Assembly (NCBI RefSeq): GCF_014633365.1
Contig: NC_068352.1
Coordinates: forward strand, 34,071,310-34,135,309
Length of the DNA: 64,000 nucleotides
Source of the DNA: Diospyros lotus
Taxonomy: Eukaryota > Streptophyta > Magnoliopsida > Ericales > Ebenaceae
Direction of reading: 5' to 3'
This document shows, one piece after another, positions 30,550 through 42,318 of the stretch. The notes under the pieces are model-generated. The model did not search any database. It saw nothing but the letters and a program-made list of their open reading frames with translations, and was not told where the DNA came from. A program made the translations under genes and the position numbers. Numbering within the stretch: position 1 is the stretch's first letter; each line of letters starts with the position of its first letter.

Positions 30550-31487
30550 ATAGGTTGTCTTGTCATCCTCAAGCTCAAGCGGGCAGTCTAATCCTACCCT
30601 CACATCACTAGCCTAGCAGTAGCACCCAGCTATCTCTAAAATAAAATAAACATACTACTTTATATTTGGATTCACACGGCTAGCTAGCTTTCAAATGTTC
30701 ACAATATTCTCATATTCGTCGTTTAGTTTCACGTTTCGAGCGAGTCCTTTTGTATAACTACGTCTTAAAAGGGATTAAGATTTAAAATTTATAATTTCAA
30801 GTGATAGATCATTGCATAGAGACAGGGACAGATAGTTATCAAATTAAATATTTTCTTTTCTTTACTTACTACCACCCTCACCCTCACCCTCAATACATAG
30901 GATTGATAATGATTCGATTTGTTTTTAATTTTTGTTAAAATTATAATTAAACTAAATTTAATATACTAAAATTAAAACTAAATCATTAATTCATTGATTT
31001 TAAAAATTAAAAATCATAACTAAACCATTCGATTTCAGTTTAACTATAATTTTTTTAATTTTATCCATACTAACAAATAAAAATAAACTCTTACAAATAT
31101 TATTCATAAAAAATTTTGATAACTACACAATAAATAAAGACAAACTCTAATAAAGTTAGCTTGTTCTTGCATAAAGTTACAAATTAATTTCAAACTTCTT
31201 GGATATAAAATCATATCTCCAAACCTACAATTGTTAAGATCAATAAATTAATATTTACATAACTAAATTATAATTTAAGCTAAAAAAAATTTAACTACGA
31301 AAGTTAATACCTTCATCAACAACATTAATATCTTCTTCATAAATTGATATATATCTATCTGAAATGAATGAGCCAACTTCATCTAACAAAAATATAAATA
31401 TAAAAAGTAAATTAATATAAAAATTTTAAAGTCTTAACAATAACAAATAACTAGTAAATGAAATAAATTCATCTTTTTCCACTTCAA
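30550..31487. other. AT-rich intergenic DNA and left arm of the hAT-like remnant
   Basis: No gene seen. A short CACCCT repeat (about 30870-30893) and AT-rich sequence with inverted similarity to 32.5-32.7 kb. Confidence 0.45.
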
Positions 31488-31742
31488 TCAAGAGATAGAA
31501 TTCACCTTGTTAAGATCAATAAATTCACTCTTACAATAGTTGCATTGGGACTTTATTTCTTTATTAATGACCACTCTTTGAAAATGTTTCCATACATCAC
31601 TTCTAGTTCTACCATCAATTTCCTTATCAGAAGTATTTACCTCTTGAGAACTCTCTATCGGTATTGATTGATGAGTTCGTTCATCAGATGAAGATCCGCT
31701 CACAAAATATTGTTGTGTGTTGCCACTTTGCAAGCATGTCAT
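31488..31742 (-). pseudogene. BED-type zinc finger fragment of a hAT transposase
   Basis: 84 codons end with RSDVWKHFQRVV...KSQCNYCKSEF, the conserved Trp, Phe and Cys pair of a BED finger. The His pair and the transposase core are missing in the following sequence. Such N-termini are typical of hAT transposases. Confidence 0.6.
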
Positions 31743-31929
31743 ATTCTATAAAAACTTGTTAAAAAATGATAGCAACTTTAACAACAAATCAAGCATAAAC
31801 AAGTAAAAGAAATATGGCCAAAAAATAGAAAAACTACCTAAATTTAGTTGTCAATCGAGAGAATCAAAGAACTAAAAAAAGAGAAACCATACCAAGTAAA
31901 AAAACTTGAAACAAGAGCAGCAAGCAAAG

Positions 31930-32380
31930 ACGAGGCTGACTGGCTGAGTCGCCGAGCGAGTGTGAGGGAGAGGGTGAGAGTCGAGAGGCAAAGGGCGAGA
32001 GCTGAGAGACAGTGAGGGCTGGCGAGAGCAAGATGAGTCGAGTAAGAGCAAGAGAGGTAGAGAACAAGGGCGAGCGAGAGTAAGAGAGGGCTAGCGAGGG
32101 CGAGCAAGAGCAAGAGAGAGGCAGAGAGCGAGGGCGAGCGCGAGCTAACAAGCAAGATAGATGAGGCAAAGAGCGAGGTGCAATGAGGGTGAGAGAGAGT
32201 GAGGGTGAGTAAAAGCAAGAGAGGGCGAGCTCGAGTAAGAGCCAGTAAGGGCTAGTGAGAGCAAGAGAGAGGCAAAAGGCGAGCGGGTGTGGACAAGCAA
32301 GAGAAATGAGGCAGAGAGCGAGAGACAGCAAGGGTGAGAGAGAGCGAGGGGGAGGGCGAGGTCGAAAGAGGAAGGAGAAC
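31930..32380. repeat. Purine-rich GAG(A)GCGAG minisatellite-like stretch
   Basis: Hundreds of bases built from GAGAGCAAGAGAGAGGC/GAGGGCGAGC variants. Its reading frames (Leu/Ser-rich on the minus strand) are artefacts of composition. Confidence 0.75.
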
Positions 32381-32690
32381 TAGAGAAGAGAAGAGGAGAA
32401 GGGTTTGCAGACAAGGCAAGTGGGCTAGGCAGGACTGTGGTGGGCTGAGTTGTATATAATATATTATATATATATATATTTTCAGTTCAATTTGGTTTGG
32501 TTTGGTTCGATTGCCCACCATTCGATTTAATTTCGGTTCGAATTTTGGTTTGATTTTAGTAAAAATTATAACCAAACCATATCTATTAAAACAATGTTCG
32601 ATTTTTTCTTAAATCAAACTATTACTTAGTCAAACGATTTTTAATCGTATTGACTAATTCAATTTCGATTCTATTCCTTACAATTTCAAT

Positions 32691-34560
32691 CACAATTGTA
32701 ATCCCTAAATACATACCCCTTTTATCTCTTCTTGCTTTTCCCACCTCCCCTTCTTTTGTCTTTCCCTCTATAAATGATAGTGAAAATCATTGGATGCTTT
32801 CAAGTAAACTCAACAACACCAACGACGAGGAGGAGGAGGAGAAGACAGAAACTTGAGTTGACTTGGATGGATATTCCAATTGAATTGATTATGGTTAATT
32901 ATTTATTAGCTAATAATGTACTGTAAAGTGACTATAGTCACAATGGGAATGGAGCAGGGTCCTTCCCGTTTCATATCATGCAATGATTATTTGTATCTAC
33001 ATTCAATTTTAATATTTAAAATAACGCTTGTATATTATCGTATTATTATATCATATCATGTGTGATATAAATATATACATACATATATATAAATGTATAA
33101 TAAATTAGTGCAAAGTAGCATTTGAAATGGGGGCGGGGAGGAATTTGATGGTACCAAGTGCTTGGAAAAGCCGCTGATAATTAAATTGAGAGGGAGAGAG
33201 AGAGAGAGAGCAGGGGCACACGCGTTGTTTGAGGCATGGCGAAACGGAAAATGAAAATGGGGACGCGCCGCTCGACAGACAGACCGGCAGGCAGCAAATA
33301 GCAATAGCATTCGCATCGCGGACGTAATTTAAAGTAACGCGAATGGCGGTGTCTCTTACTTTATGTCTCCTTCCAAAACCATTCCCTCCTTTCCTAGCTA
33401 CGTTTCTACATCTCCAGATCCACTTTTTAATACGTATATATATATACTATTATATATATAAAAGTTTGCGTGTGATATTGTTCGTTTACGCCGCATGGCT
33501 GAAGAAGATCCAACCGTGGATGTCTACCATTAGCTAGGCGCAATGATCAAAACTAATTAATAATAAAAAATAGGTATTTCTTTTCTTCTCTTTTTCTGGA
33601 GATTATACAATTCAGAAGAGGACGGGAGACGTTGGTGGGCCTCTCATCCCATGTGCTGCAGTGCGGCGGTTATTGAAAATAAGTTTGTGTGGAGAGAGAG
33701 AGAGAGAGAGAGATAGAGACAGAAACAGAAACAGAGAGAGTACTGTACTGGAGCTCACTAACCCACCCCGGCCACCTCTGTTAAGATTCTTTGGCTAACG
33801 CCGTCAACTCTGCACCTGCTCTGAAAGCGCGTGAAAACGGGCTCCACCCAAACCCAAACCCAACCCAAACAAAGAAAGAAAGTCGGTCCCCTATGCTTCT
33901 CCCATTGCATTTCCCTACGACTCCGAGTGAGAGAGAGAGAGAGAGAGAGAGAGCCCCCGCCACGCATGCTAATAATTTCCAAGAAATTTCATGCCACTTG
34001 TTCCTTTCTTTTCTTTTGTTTATATATATTATCTGGCTGGATGGAGATCAATCTTTTCAGATAATACTCGCTGAGTATGAAAATTAAAACTGAAATATCG
34101 ATATTTCTTTTTTTTTTTATCAAAGGATAAATATGTCTATATGATCAAAACAATTATACAAATACACTGGTCATACTCAATATTAATCGCCCTTATGCAA
34201 ATATCGATCTTTCTTTAATATATAACAGCCTGTTTCAGCTTCTGTAATTTTTATTGACCTGACTTGACTGACTTGAGTAGTTTCATACGTAATGTAGTGT
34301 GTCCCCTTGGACTGGGCTTGGCTTGGCGTGGGTCCACCATTTGGTGCTCATGGAACGTTGACAGCCTAATCAACAGCCTGGAAAGAGCTATGTTTGGCAG
34401 TTTGGATTAAAAATCCAGCCCCAACTCCAACCCGAACCGATTGAGAAGAAGAGTGATATGATTTCATGACGCTGTTCTACTTCCATGGTGTCCGCGATGC
34501 CATTCCATTCGTGTAATGTAATCTCAAACTGGGCTGCTTGCTTCGCCACCATTTCCCCAT
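32691..34560. other. Upstream region of the THESEUS1-like gene, rich in GA repeats
   Basis: No gene seen. (GA)n tracts lie at about 33191-33210, 33691-33712 and 33926-33952, a (TA)n tract at 33436-33462. GA tracts can bind plant BPC/GAGA factors; whether they serve this promoter is unknown. Confidence 0.5.
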
Positions 34561-34981
34561 TTCACTCCGCCGCACATACACCGCTCTCTCTCTCTTCCTC
34601 TCTTGTTGTGAGGTAAGTCTGTTCATCAGTTCTGGATCTTCTTTTCCTCTTTCGTCTATTTTTCTTCAAAATAGCTTCGCACGCATCAATTTCTGGTCCG
34701 TATTTCAGTAAAGTTTCCATTTTTACATTTTTTTGCTACTCTTATAATTATTTGTTCCAAAACTAAACTGGGTGGGGGGAACGAAATACCATTACATTTG
34801 ATCTGCTATCTTGCTAATACGATTGCGGGTTCATTGGACCTGCAGCATTTGGATGAAGGCGTGTCTGTGCTAAATTTCAGGTCTTTTGGATTCTGGGATT
34901 TTCATATATATATATATATATATATATACATACCTAACCAGTTCCTATCATCATCAATTCTGAGGATTTTGCTTCCCAAGA
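34561..34981 (+). promoter_or_regulatory. 5' leader of the THESEUS1-like gene with a probable 5' UTR intron
   Basis: A CT-rich start region (34583-34607) is followed by a donor TTGTGAG/GTAAGTCT (GT near 34613). Acceptors are available at GACCTGCAG (about 34846) or AAATTTCAG (about 34881). A (TA)n run (34904-34928) lies just before the start codon. Confidence 0.45.
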
Positions 34982-37525
34982 ATGGTAAAGATGAAGCTAG
35001 TCAAGTGTGTGCATCTGCTTCTAGTCGTTGTTCTGTTTGGATCTATGGTTCTCGAATCCTCTGCCTCTTTCGTCCCGGTTGATAACTACTTGATTGCATG
35101 TGGATCTTCCCAAAATGTAGAGTTCCTACGTCAGATTTATGCTCCGGATTCGGGCCATTCGTCAGTTTCATTGAAATCTCAAGGCAACTCTATTGTGGCT
35201 TCGTCTAATTCGAGTACTGTTCCTTCTCCACTCTATCAGTCTGCTCGAATTTTCCCCGCTACATCATCTTACAAATTTGATATCAAGCGAGAAGGTAGGC
35301 ACTGGGTCCGCCTCTACTTTTACCCTCTTCCGGACCCGGGCCACGACTTGACATCTGCTTCTCTCACTGTAATCACCGAAAATTTTGTTCTCTTGAACAA
35401 CTTCACTTTCCAGAATTACAACGGTTCTTATCTGTTCAAGGAGTATGCAATCAATGTCACTTCGGACAACCTGATCCTTACTTTCATCCCTTCCAATGAT
35501 TCAGTTGCATTTGTAAACGCAATTGAAGTTGTCTCTGTACCAGACGAGCTGGTCCCTGATCAGGCACTAGCTTTGACCCCTTTCGCCCCTTTTAGTGGCC
35601 TTTCAGGGTATGCCCTCGAAACCGTTTACCGCCTGAACATGGGTGGTCCTTTGCTCACTGCTCAGAATGATACGCTTGGAAGAACTTGGGAGAATGACAA
35701 GAAATACCTCCATGTGAACAGCTCTGCGGTTAATGTTTCAGTCAGCCCCGCGAACATAAAATATAAAGGTGCTGTGACTCCTGATATTGCGCCAAATTGG
35801 ATTTATGCCACCGCTGAAACCATGGGAGATGCTAATGTGCCCAATATGATGTTCAACATAACTTGGGTCCTTCCTGTGGAACCAAATTTCACCTATTTTG
35901 TGCGAGTACATTTCTGTGACATTGTCAGCAGCTCCTTGAACAGTCTTGTGTTCAATCTATACATAAACTCTGATATTGCTCTTCAGAGCGTGGATCTGTC
36001 AACCTTAACAAGTGACTTGGATGTGCCCTACTATAAGGATTTTGTTTCCAATTCTTCTGCCGCAGATTCAGATACATTGACCGTCAGTGTTGGTCCAGAT
36101 ACAAAGGCTGACATCACGGGTGCAATCATGAATGGTTTGGAGATCATGAAGATTAGTAATGAAGCCAGAAGTTTGGATGGGCTTTTGCCTGTTGAGACTC
36201 TCCTACCCGTATCACCCTCAAGAAAGAACAAGATAGGCATTATAGTTGGTTCTGTTGCGGCAGCTTTGGCTGCATTGACATTTATCTATTTCTGTTATTG
36301 CTGCTTGGTCTCCCGCAGATCAAAGACTGCGCAGCAGGGCCAGGGGCATACATGGCTTCCTCTCCCCTTGTATGGAAACTCCCAAACAATGACGAAAATG
36401 TCTACAATGTCTCAGAAGAGTGGAACCGCAAGTTGCATCTCATTAGCTTCCTCCAATTTTGGTCGGTTCTTTACATTCCAAGAAATTATGGATGCAACTA
36501 ACAAATTTGATGAGAGCTCACTTCTAGGCGTTGGAGGTTTTGGTAGGGTCTACAAAGGAACACTGGAAGATGGGACTGATGTAGCTGTGAAGAGAGGAAA
36601 CCCAAGATCTGAGCAAGGTTTAGCAGAATTTCGAACTGAGATTGAAATGTTGTCCAAGCTCCGCCATCGTCACCTAGTCTCTCTCATTGGCTATTGTGAT
36701 GAACGGTCGGAAATGATACTGGTCTATGAGTTCATGGCAAATGGGCCTCTTAGGAGCCATCTTTATGGAACGGATCTCCCGCCACTCTCATGGAAGCAGC
36801 GGCTTGAGATATGCATTGGGGCTGCTAGGGGGCTCCATTATCTCCATACAGGGGCAGCCCAAAGTATTATTCACCGGGATGTGAAGACAACAAACATTCT
36901 CTTGGATGAGAACTTTGTAGCCAAAGTTGCAGATTTTGGTCTGTCTAAAACAGGTCCATCTCTGGATCAGACACATGTGAGTACTGCTGTGAAGGGTAGC
37001 TTTGGGTACCTTGATCCTGAATACTTCAGGAGGCAACAGCTAACAGAGAAGTCAGATGTGTATTCTTTTGGGGTGGTTCTGATGGAAGTTCTCTGCACAA
37101 GACCAGCTTTAAATCCCGTTCTCCCAAGGGAGCAAGTTAATATTGCAGAATGGGCAATGACTTGGCAAAAGAAGGGGATGTTGGATCAAATCATGGATCC
37201 AAATCTGGTTGGGAAAGTAAATCCCTCTTCCCTTAAGAAGTTTGGAGAGACGGCAGAGAAGTGCCTGGCTGACCATGGTGTGGATAGGCCATCAATGGGT
37301 GATGTTCTGTGGAATCTAGAGTATGCTCTCCAGCTTGAGGAGACGTCATCAGCTCTCATGGAGCCTGAAGATAACAGCACAAACCATATACCGGGCATTC
37401 CATTGACTCCATTCGACAACAGCATCAGCATGGTTGATGGGGTGACTTCTGGCACTGATGAAGATGCAGAAGATGCTGCCACCAGTGCTGTTTTCTCACA
37501 GTTGGTAAATCCCCGTGGAAGATGA
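34982..37525 (+). CDS. THE1: THESEUS1-like CrRLK1L receptor kinase
   Basis: The 847-residue intron-less ORF codes for a plasma-membrane receptor kinase of the Catharanthus roseus RLK1-like family; THESEUS1 senses cell-wall state and RALF peptides. Visible: a signal peptide (about 1-29), a tandem malectin-like ectodomain (about 33-405) with many Asn-x-Ser/Thr sites, one membrane helix (about 418-442), a cytoplasmic Ser/Thr kinase (about 505-780) with GVGGFGRVYKG, K537 (VAVKRG), H631-R632-D633 and D651-F652-G653, and a C-terminal tail ending VNPRGR. The juxtamembrane and kinase segments (GTASCISLASS, EIMDATNKFDESSLLG) match THESEUS1 more closely than FERONIA. A second in-frame ATG three codons downstream is possible. 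All catalytic residues are present, so the gene looks functional. Confidence 0.95.
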   Translation: MVKMKLVKCVHLLLVVVLFGSMVLESSASFVPVDNYLIACGSSQNVEFLRQIYAPDSGHSSVSLKSQGNSIVASSNSSTVPSPLYQSARIFPATSSYKFDIKREGRHWVRLYFYPLPDPGHDLTSASLTVITENFVLLNNFTFQNYNGSYLFKEYAINVTSDNLILTFIPSNDSVAFVNAIEVVSVPDELVPDQALALTPFAPFSGLSGYALETVYRLNMGGPLLTAQNDTLGRTWENDKKYLHVNSSAVNVSVSPANIKYKGAVTPDIAPNWIYATAETMGDANVPNMMFNITWVLPVEPNFTYFVRVHFCDIVSSSLNSLVFNLYINSDIALQSVDLSTLTSDLDVPYYKDFVSNSSAADSDTLTVSVGPDTKADITGAIMNGLEIMKISNEARSLDGLLPVETLLPVSPSRKNKIGIIVGSVAAALAALTFIYFCYCCLVSRRSKTAQQGQGHTWLPLPLYGNSQTMTKMSTMSQKSGTASCISLASSNFGRFFTFQEIMDATNKFDESSLLGVGGFGRVYKGTLEDGTDVAVKRGNPRSEQGLAEFRTEIEMLSKLRHRHLVSLIGYCDERSEMILVYEFMANGPLRSHLYGTDLPPLSWKQRLEICIGAARGLHYLHTGAAQSIIHRDVKTTNILLDENFVAKVADFGLSKTGPSLDQTHVSTAVKGSFGYLDPEYFRRQQLTEKSDVYSFGVVLMEVLCTRPALNPVLPREQVNIAEWAMTWQKKGMLDQIMDPNLVGKVNPSSLKKFGETAEKCLADHGVDRPSMGDVLWNLEYALQLEETSSALMEPEDNSTNHIPGIPLTPFDNSISMVDGVTSGTDEDAEDAATSAVFSQLVNPRGR

Positions 37526-38719
37526 GAAATTTATGGCCGCATCCTTGTGCACTGGGCATTGAATGACCAATGAAAAGATTGGTTATTCCAACTTCAGTGG
37601 TGATTGGACATCTTCCATTCCAAGTAAGGGAAGGTTATGTTTTTACCTTTACTGTCATGAGTTCACACCTGAATTTTATTTTATTTTTTGGCGATAATAT
37701 GATTAATTGGGTATGTATTATAGTTCATTGATGGGAGCCAAACAATCCATCAAAGGTTGTGTTCGATTTATCACAGATGTAATATTTTTTCAATTTGAAT
37801 CAATGGAAGTGCAAACTCTCCGCATATTAAATGTTTTCTTCATGTTCCCACATTTGGTTATGCGTTACTTTATTTTGTATAGCTGTTTTGTTTAAAAACA
37901 AGCAATATAGAAGAAAATAAAGCTTTTGGCATCCTTGTTGCTGGCATGGAGCTGCTTGTTTTATAGAAGAAAATAAAGCAATCGTTTTCATTGCATCGAA
38001 AGAGTTCCCAAACACACTTCTGGAAGGGAAACTTTCAAGACAAAACCCTTGTAGCAATTCCTGAATCAAAGATGCCTGCTTTATACCAGGAAACCTTTAG
38101 TATAAATAGTGGGTTTGTTCTAGTGATGGTGAAATTAGGAAACGTGATGCTTCCAAGTCTTCTAAAAATGAGATGGGAATACAAGACTCTTGATTTCTTT
38201 CTGATGACTTCTTTTATAGCACCATGGTTCTTGCTCTTCCCATATTATGCCAACCTAAACAGTACTTGTCGCTCTTATCCTGCTTTTGGCTGTCCGCAGT
38301 TTTATATTTCGATGTTGTCTCCTCTGTTTTTATATAGTCATCATTGTACCCCCATGCATTAGATTGTTCAGCAAGATGATAATGCAATAATGGTGGAGGA
38401 AACATTAATTAATTACTATTCAAGCAACATCAATTCAGTTATTCACCATGAAACAGTTTCACATATTGTTTGAGAAAGCCATGGAGCTCTCACTAGTCGC
38501 TGCTTCCCGCACTCAATTCCATTTCCACTAGTGGCTCCCCTCCCTGGTGCAGCTTAGTGTGTCATAACCTATAGCTATAGCTGGTGTGAAACCTCAACTG
38601 CAGAGAACATAACGGGATCGCATTCTGCAGATAGAAGTAGTTTTCACGTCCTAATGGATGGGTTGCAGCACTGGGCCGGCCGAATTTCCTAATTAAAAGA
38701 TGGATGGCCTTCAACCTCT
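37526..38719. other. 3' flank of the THESEUS1-like gene and intergenic DNA
   Basis: Probable 3' UTR in the first few hundred bases (AATAAA at about 37916 and 37973). No further gene seen; the open stretches have no domains. Confidence 0.5.
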
Positions 38720-39187
38720 AGGTTTGAGGAAAGGCAGTGGTAGAACCTCAACCATAACTCTACCTAGCCAGGTGAGTCACGGCGGTTTGCACGGTGGGGG
38801 TGACACTTGCAAGCACTCCGATGCTTAAGTCAATGGGAATTCAAGATGACAGAGTTTTTTTAAGACTAAAAAGAACATACCTCCACTAGTGGCAAGGCAG
38901 GCTTATATGGGGGAGAGGGGGAGAGCTTGATCCCTGTGTAATCGCTGATCGTTACAAAAGGATAAGGAGTTGAGGATCTTGGTGTTGTTGAGGATGAAGG
39001 TGAAGATGAAGGACCGAGAATCCCATGGCCATTGAGGCCTGTTGCGTGTGCAGGAGTCTCAAACGACATTGACAGGATGAGGATGCTGCTAAGCTGGGGT
39101 AAGCTGAGGTCGGGTCTAGATATCAGGCTTGGTGCTTGGTTATGGGCCTAACATCGAGTTTGGCTTCATGTGGTTAGTACGGTCCAC
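38720..39187 (-). repeat. 3' LTR of the deleted Tat element
   Basis: Clear match to 42382-42760 from GGCGGT (38781) to GGTTAGTACGGTCCA; the first 60 bases are poorly conserved. The shared CTTATAT(G/A) stretch may hold the TATA box of the opposite-strand promoter. Confidence 0.7.
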
Positions 39188-39754
39188 AACCCGCTAGATC
39201 GGATGTTCGCAAGGGCGAGCATTCAAGCTCAGGATGCACAATCCAAGGTCATGACGTGTTTCGATCTCGATCATACTCAAGCTGAGCTTTGGGGGTCGTT
39301 TCGATATCTTATCGAATGACGTATGTAGTCCCAAAATTCAAAATGTCAAGTCTGGGATATGGGACGTCATGGGTAGGTGGGGACCCCCCGACTCCACTCA
39401 GGGAATTGAATGCTTGGCAGGTGTTGTGACAGGTGGCGTGATGTTAGCAGAAGGTTGGTGTCGTTTGAATCTTGCTTGTCGGATGCATCTTGCACTAACG
39501 ACCTATCTTTGATGATGGGCCTGAATCATGACCGCTGAGTGACGTCGGTATAAAGGCTTTTTCTCCCGCTTCTCTATCTTACTTTTTGCCTTTGTTTCTG
39601 ACTTGCCTCTCTACTGTCTCTATCTCCGATCGTTCATCGCATTCCATCCTAGGACTTCGCTCAGCTTCATAGGTAATCTCTTAAATCTGTCTCTTTTCAT
39701 TCTTTTCTCTTTCGTGCTTTCCTTTTTGTCGTTATTTATTGGTCGTCGAGTGTT
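39188..39754. other. Non-coding part of the deleted Tat element
   Basis: Between the 3' LTR and the antisense gene. A TATAAAGGC box (about 39550) followed by a CT-rich leader (39560-39720) looks like the promoter of the antisense gene on the plus strand. Confidence 0.4.
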
Positions 39755-40815
39755 ATGGCGAGATCGGGGAGCAATTTCGTGATTGTCATAGGTGAAATCC
39801 TGTCGATGAACCTAACACTTATGCAAGGGGCTAGCCGTCAAGCCTTGTTGGTCAGACTTAGAAGGGCGATTCAAAGGGTAGATCGAGGTATTCAGAGCGT
39901 AGTTCAAAATAGGTGTTGAGAATGCGGGTGTCTCTATTGTTTATCGAGGAGGAAGGTCTATTCGTGTGTCGTCCATGTGGGGAGGAAGAGTGAGTCTACA
40001 TGGACCTAGCCTCGAATGTGAATTCGAGGTCGATCTATGTGTATGAGACATTCTTCACGCGTCTTCAGTTGCAACTCTTGTTCACCAACTTCCAAAAGTT
40101 GGTGCTAGCGATGTTGAACGTTGCTCCGACCCAACTGCATCCAAACATTTGGGCTTTTGAAGTGCTCTCCAACTTCCTAAGCCAGGAGTCGAGTATGGGG
40201 GTGTTTTACTTTTTCCAATCGAATGGGGTCAACAAAGACAGTTAGGTTTCCCTGAGTGACCTTCCGAGGAGGCGGTTGTTGAAGCCCATTGACAGCTCTT
40301 ACAAGGGTTTCAAGGCCAACTTCTTCAAGGTGGCTTCTCGGGAGATGAGCTTGCCTTCTTTTTGATCGAGGGTGGCGCAAAAAAGCATCCCTTGTTCTAG
40401 AGGAAGGAAGTGAGCTCCATTATGAGGCTGGAATACCGGAGCTTAAGCCCGGAGAACCAGGTGATGGCAGACTTGCTTGAGTCTTATCTGATATTGGAGA
40501 CGTCGGCTTTTCTCAAGCACGACAACTACCAAAAGGGCTTGGCCAAGTACATGGGTCAATTTTTGTTTTATCCTTCTTTTTCCGGTTACTATTTGTTGTT
40601 ACCCATACTGTTTGTTTGTTGTTTCAGGCTTAATGGCTTCAAAAATGTTAGCCGAGGAGGTTAAGAGACGTATAGAGAAGAAGTGGGCTGATGCAGTTAA
40701 TAGTGGGCCAACTGGAAGGGTTGCCGAGAAGGTCGTCTCCTCTTCTAGAGGTCTTGCGCTAATTTCTCGAGCCAATACCAAAACACCATCGGCAAGGGTT
40801 CCCGCACTCCCCTAA
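39755..40815 (+). pseudogene. Antisense gene of the Tat element (PF04195-like putative gypsy-type transposon protein)
   Basis: It begins MARSGSNFVIV at 39755 and continues in shifted frames. 40000-40245 shows the family's conserved block (YVYETFFTRLQLQLLFTNF, LNVAPTQLHPNIWAF, FYFFQSNG). 40410-40560 shows ENQVMADLLESYLILETSAF. A possible intron ends TTTGTTGTTTCAG (about 40625) before a last exon to 40815. It runs against gag. Several stops and frameshifts break it. Confidence 0.65.
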
Positions 40816-40824
40816 GTCGAGGAG

Positions 40825-40937
40825 CCAGAGATAGCCCTACTAGGGTAGCTCAAGGATGGGTGACCCCTAGAAAGTTTGTGTGGACCCATTAGGGTAAGTT
40901 GATCTGGGCATTCCTATCGCTCGATGCGGGATGTTAC
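40825..40937 (+). mobile_element. 5S-rRNA-like block, probable Cassandra-type TRIM LTR fragment
   Basis: GGATGGGTGACCCCTAGAAA (about 40854-40873) matches the 5S rRNA box C region. The stretch continues GGACCCATTAGGGTAAGTTG and ends GATGCGGGATGTTACA, the usual end of Cassandra LTRs. It shares this body with 19160-19312. It sits at the junction where pol is missing. Confidence 0.6.
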
Positions 40938-40939
40938 AC

Positions 40940-42231
40940 TAACCTTCCTTCGTTTTCAGCCTCTTCTGTGGACTGTCGCTTCTTCTTTGACCCCAGTCCC
41001 CTCGCGGCTCCCTGCTTCGCTTTCTCTTTCTGTAAACATACTAGACTAGATGGCCTTGTCTGACAAGTTGCTCAATCTAGTCTTTGAGTATGGCATACTC
41101 ATCGGTTGTGTGATTGTACATTCAGTGATAATCATAACGCTTACTAGCATCTACATAGGCGCTGGGGTTCTATTGTGCTTAGTGTTAGGGAGCGGGATGA
41201 TCTTCGAGTTATAGACTTCTTGAAGGATTCAGTCCCTTTTGATTGTTAACGGGGTGTACGTCTCATATCTCAATATGTCTGGTTCGATCACTTACCCTCG
41301 TTCCCTTCCTCTTCTGGCATGTTCTCTATTTTCCTTTCTTTGGTCGGAGTTCGTATTAGGTCGATGTGGACGCTCGACCGATGGGCCCGGCTACGGAATC
41401 GGTTGGTGCTAGGCTCTTGGCTGGTGATCTTTACTCCTAGCAGTTGAGACTTGCTCAACGTTGATATAGCCTGGCATTCGCATTCTGAGGTTGTTGAGGT
41501 CAGTAAAGGGCTTCCTTGCCAAGGAGTCGGCAAAGGGCTCGGGCTTCAGCCTCGCCATGATGGCGTGTAAAGAGACTGCAGGGTTGAGGTCCCATATCTT
41601 AATGAACTCTTGGTTGAACTGGTTCATGAATGCGCATAACGAATTGGTTTCACCTTGCCTGATGTTGATGAGGTTGGCTGAGGTTTTGTTGTGAGCTCGA
41701 CTAGTGGAGAAATGGATTAGGAAGCAGGTGGCGAGTTTAGAGAAGTCATGGATGGAGTCTGGTTCGAGAGTGGAGAACCATAGTAGGGCGAATTTTTTGA
41801 GGGTGTTGGGAAACGCTCGGCACATGATAAGGTCAGTGCCTTCGGTAACAGCATCAAGGGGTTGAACATCGTGAGGTCTTCTTGAGGGTTGGTTGTTCCG
41901 TCATATAGATCCAAGGTGCTGGGGAGACGAAACCGATCTGGCAGTGGCATAGACACAATAAACTCCGAGAAAGGATGGTTGGGGGTATATAGGGTTGCGG
42001 AAGGTGTCGTGGTAGGGGTAGTTTCAGGTTGGTTGTGGTGGTTGCCTTCGGTGTCATCATTGTCCCGCCCATTGCGCAGGTTGCGCAATTGGGTGCGGGT
42101 CAGTTAGGCGACTTGGCTCTCAAGTAGCCAAATGGTTTGGAGAAGGATCTTCATGGTTGCAGGGTTTTCTAGTTGGTAAGGGTTGGTGTTTGGATTTTCT
42201 TGATGTTATTCTGACTTCTGGTTCTGGCCAT
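40940..42231 (-). pseudogene. Gag remnant of the deleted Tat element
   Basis: The ATG at 42229-42231 opens MARTRSQNN. Open stretches at 41717-42088 (FSEFIVSMPLPDRFRLPSTL, LYDGTTNPQEDL) and 41409-41825 (LPEGS-like core WFSTLEPDSIHDFSKLATCF, ETNSLCAFMNQFNQE) make up the retrotransposon gag domain; frames change between them. The 3' end to about 40940 is degraded. Confidence 0.75.
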
Positions 42232-42295
42232 CGTCGACTTTTAGATGGGGTTATTGGGATGTTTCAATAAGCTAATGGGGTAGGTAAGTTTTATT

Positions 42296-42318
42296 GGGCC
42301 CCATGGTAGGTGCCAAAA
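42296..42318 (-). other. Primer-binding-site region of the deleted Tat element
   Basis: Adjacent to the 5' LTR, minus strand TTTTGGCACCTACCATGGGG; compare 21350-21371. Confidence 0.55.

Larger units (their letters stand above)
30890..32690 (-). mobile_element. Probable hAT-like transposon remnant
   Basis: A BED-finger fragment (31488-31742) is flanked by AT-rich arms that resemble each other in inverted order: GATTCGATTTGT...AAAATTATAATTAAAC near 30910-30960, and AAAATTATAACCAAACC...TTCGATTTTT plus GGTTCGATTG motifs near 32500-32680. Exact ends and a target duplication could not be fixed. Confidence 0.4.

Noticed and set aside
31844..32575. Leu/Ser-rich protein ORFs on the minus strand
   Set aside because: They are translations of a GAGAGCGAG minisatellite and have no domain or coding signature.
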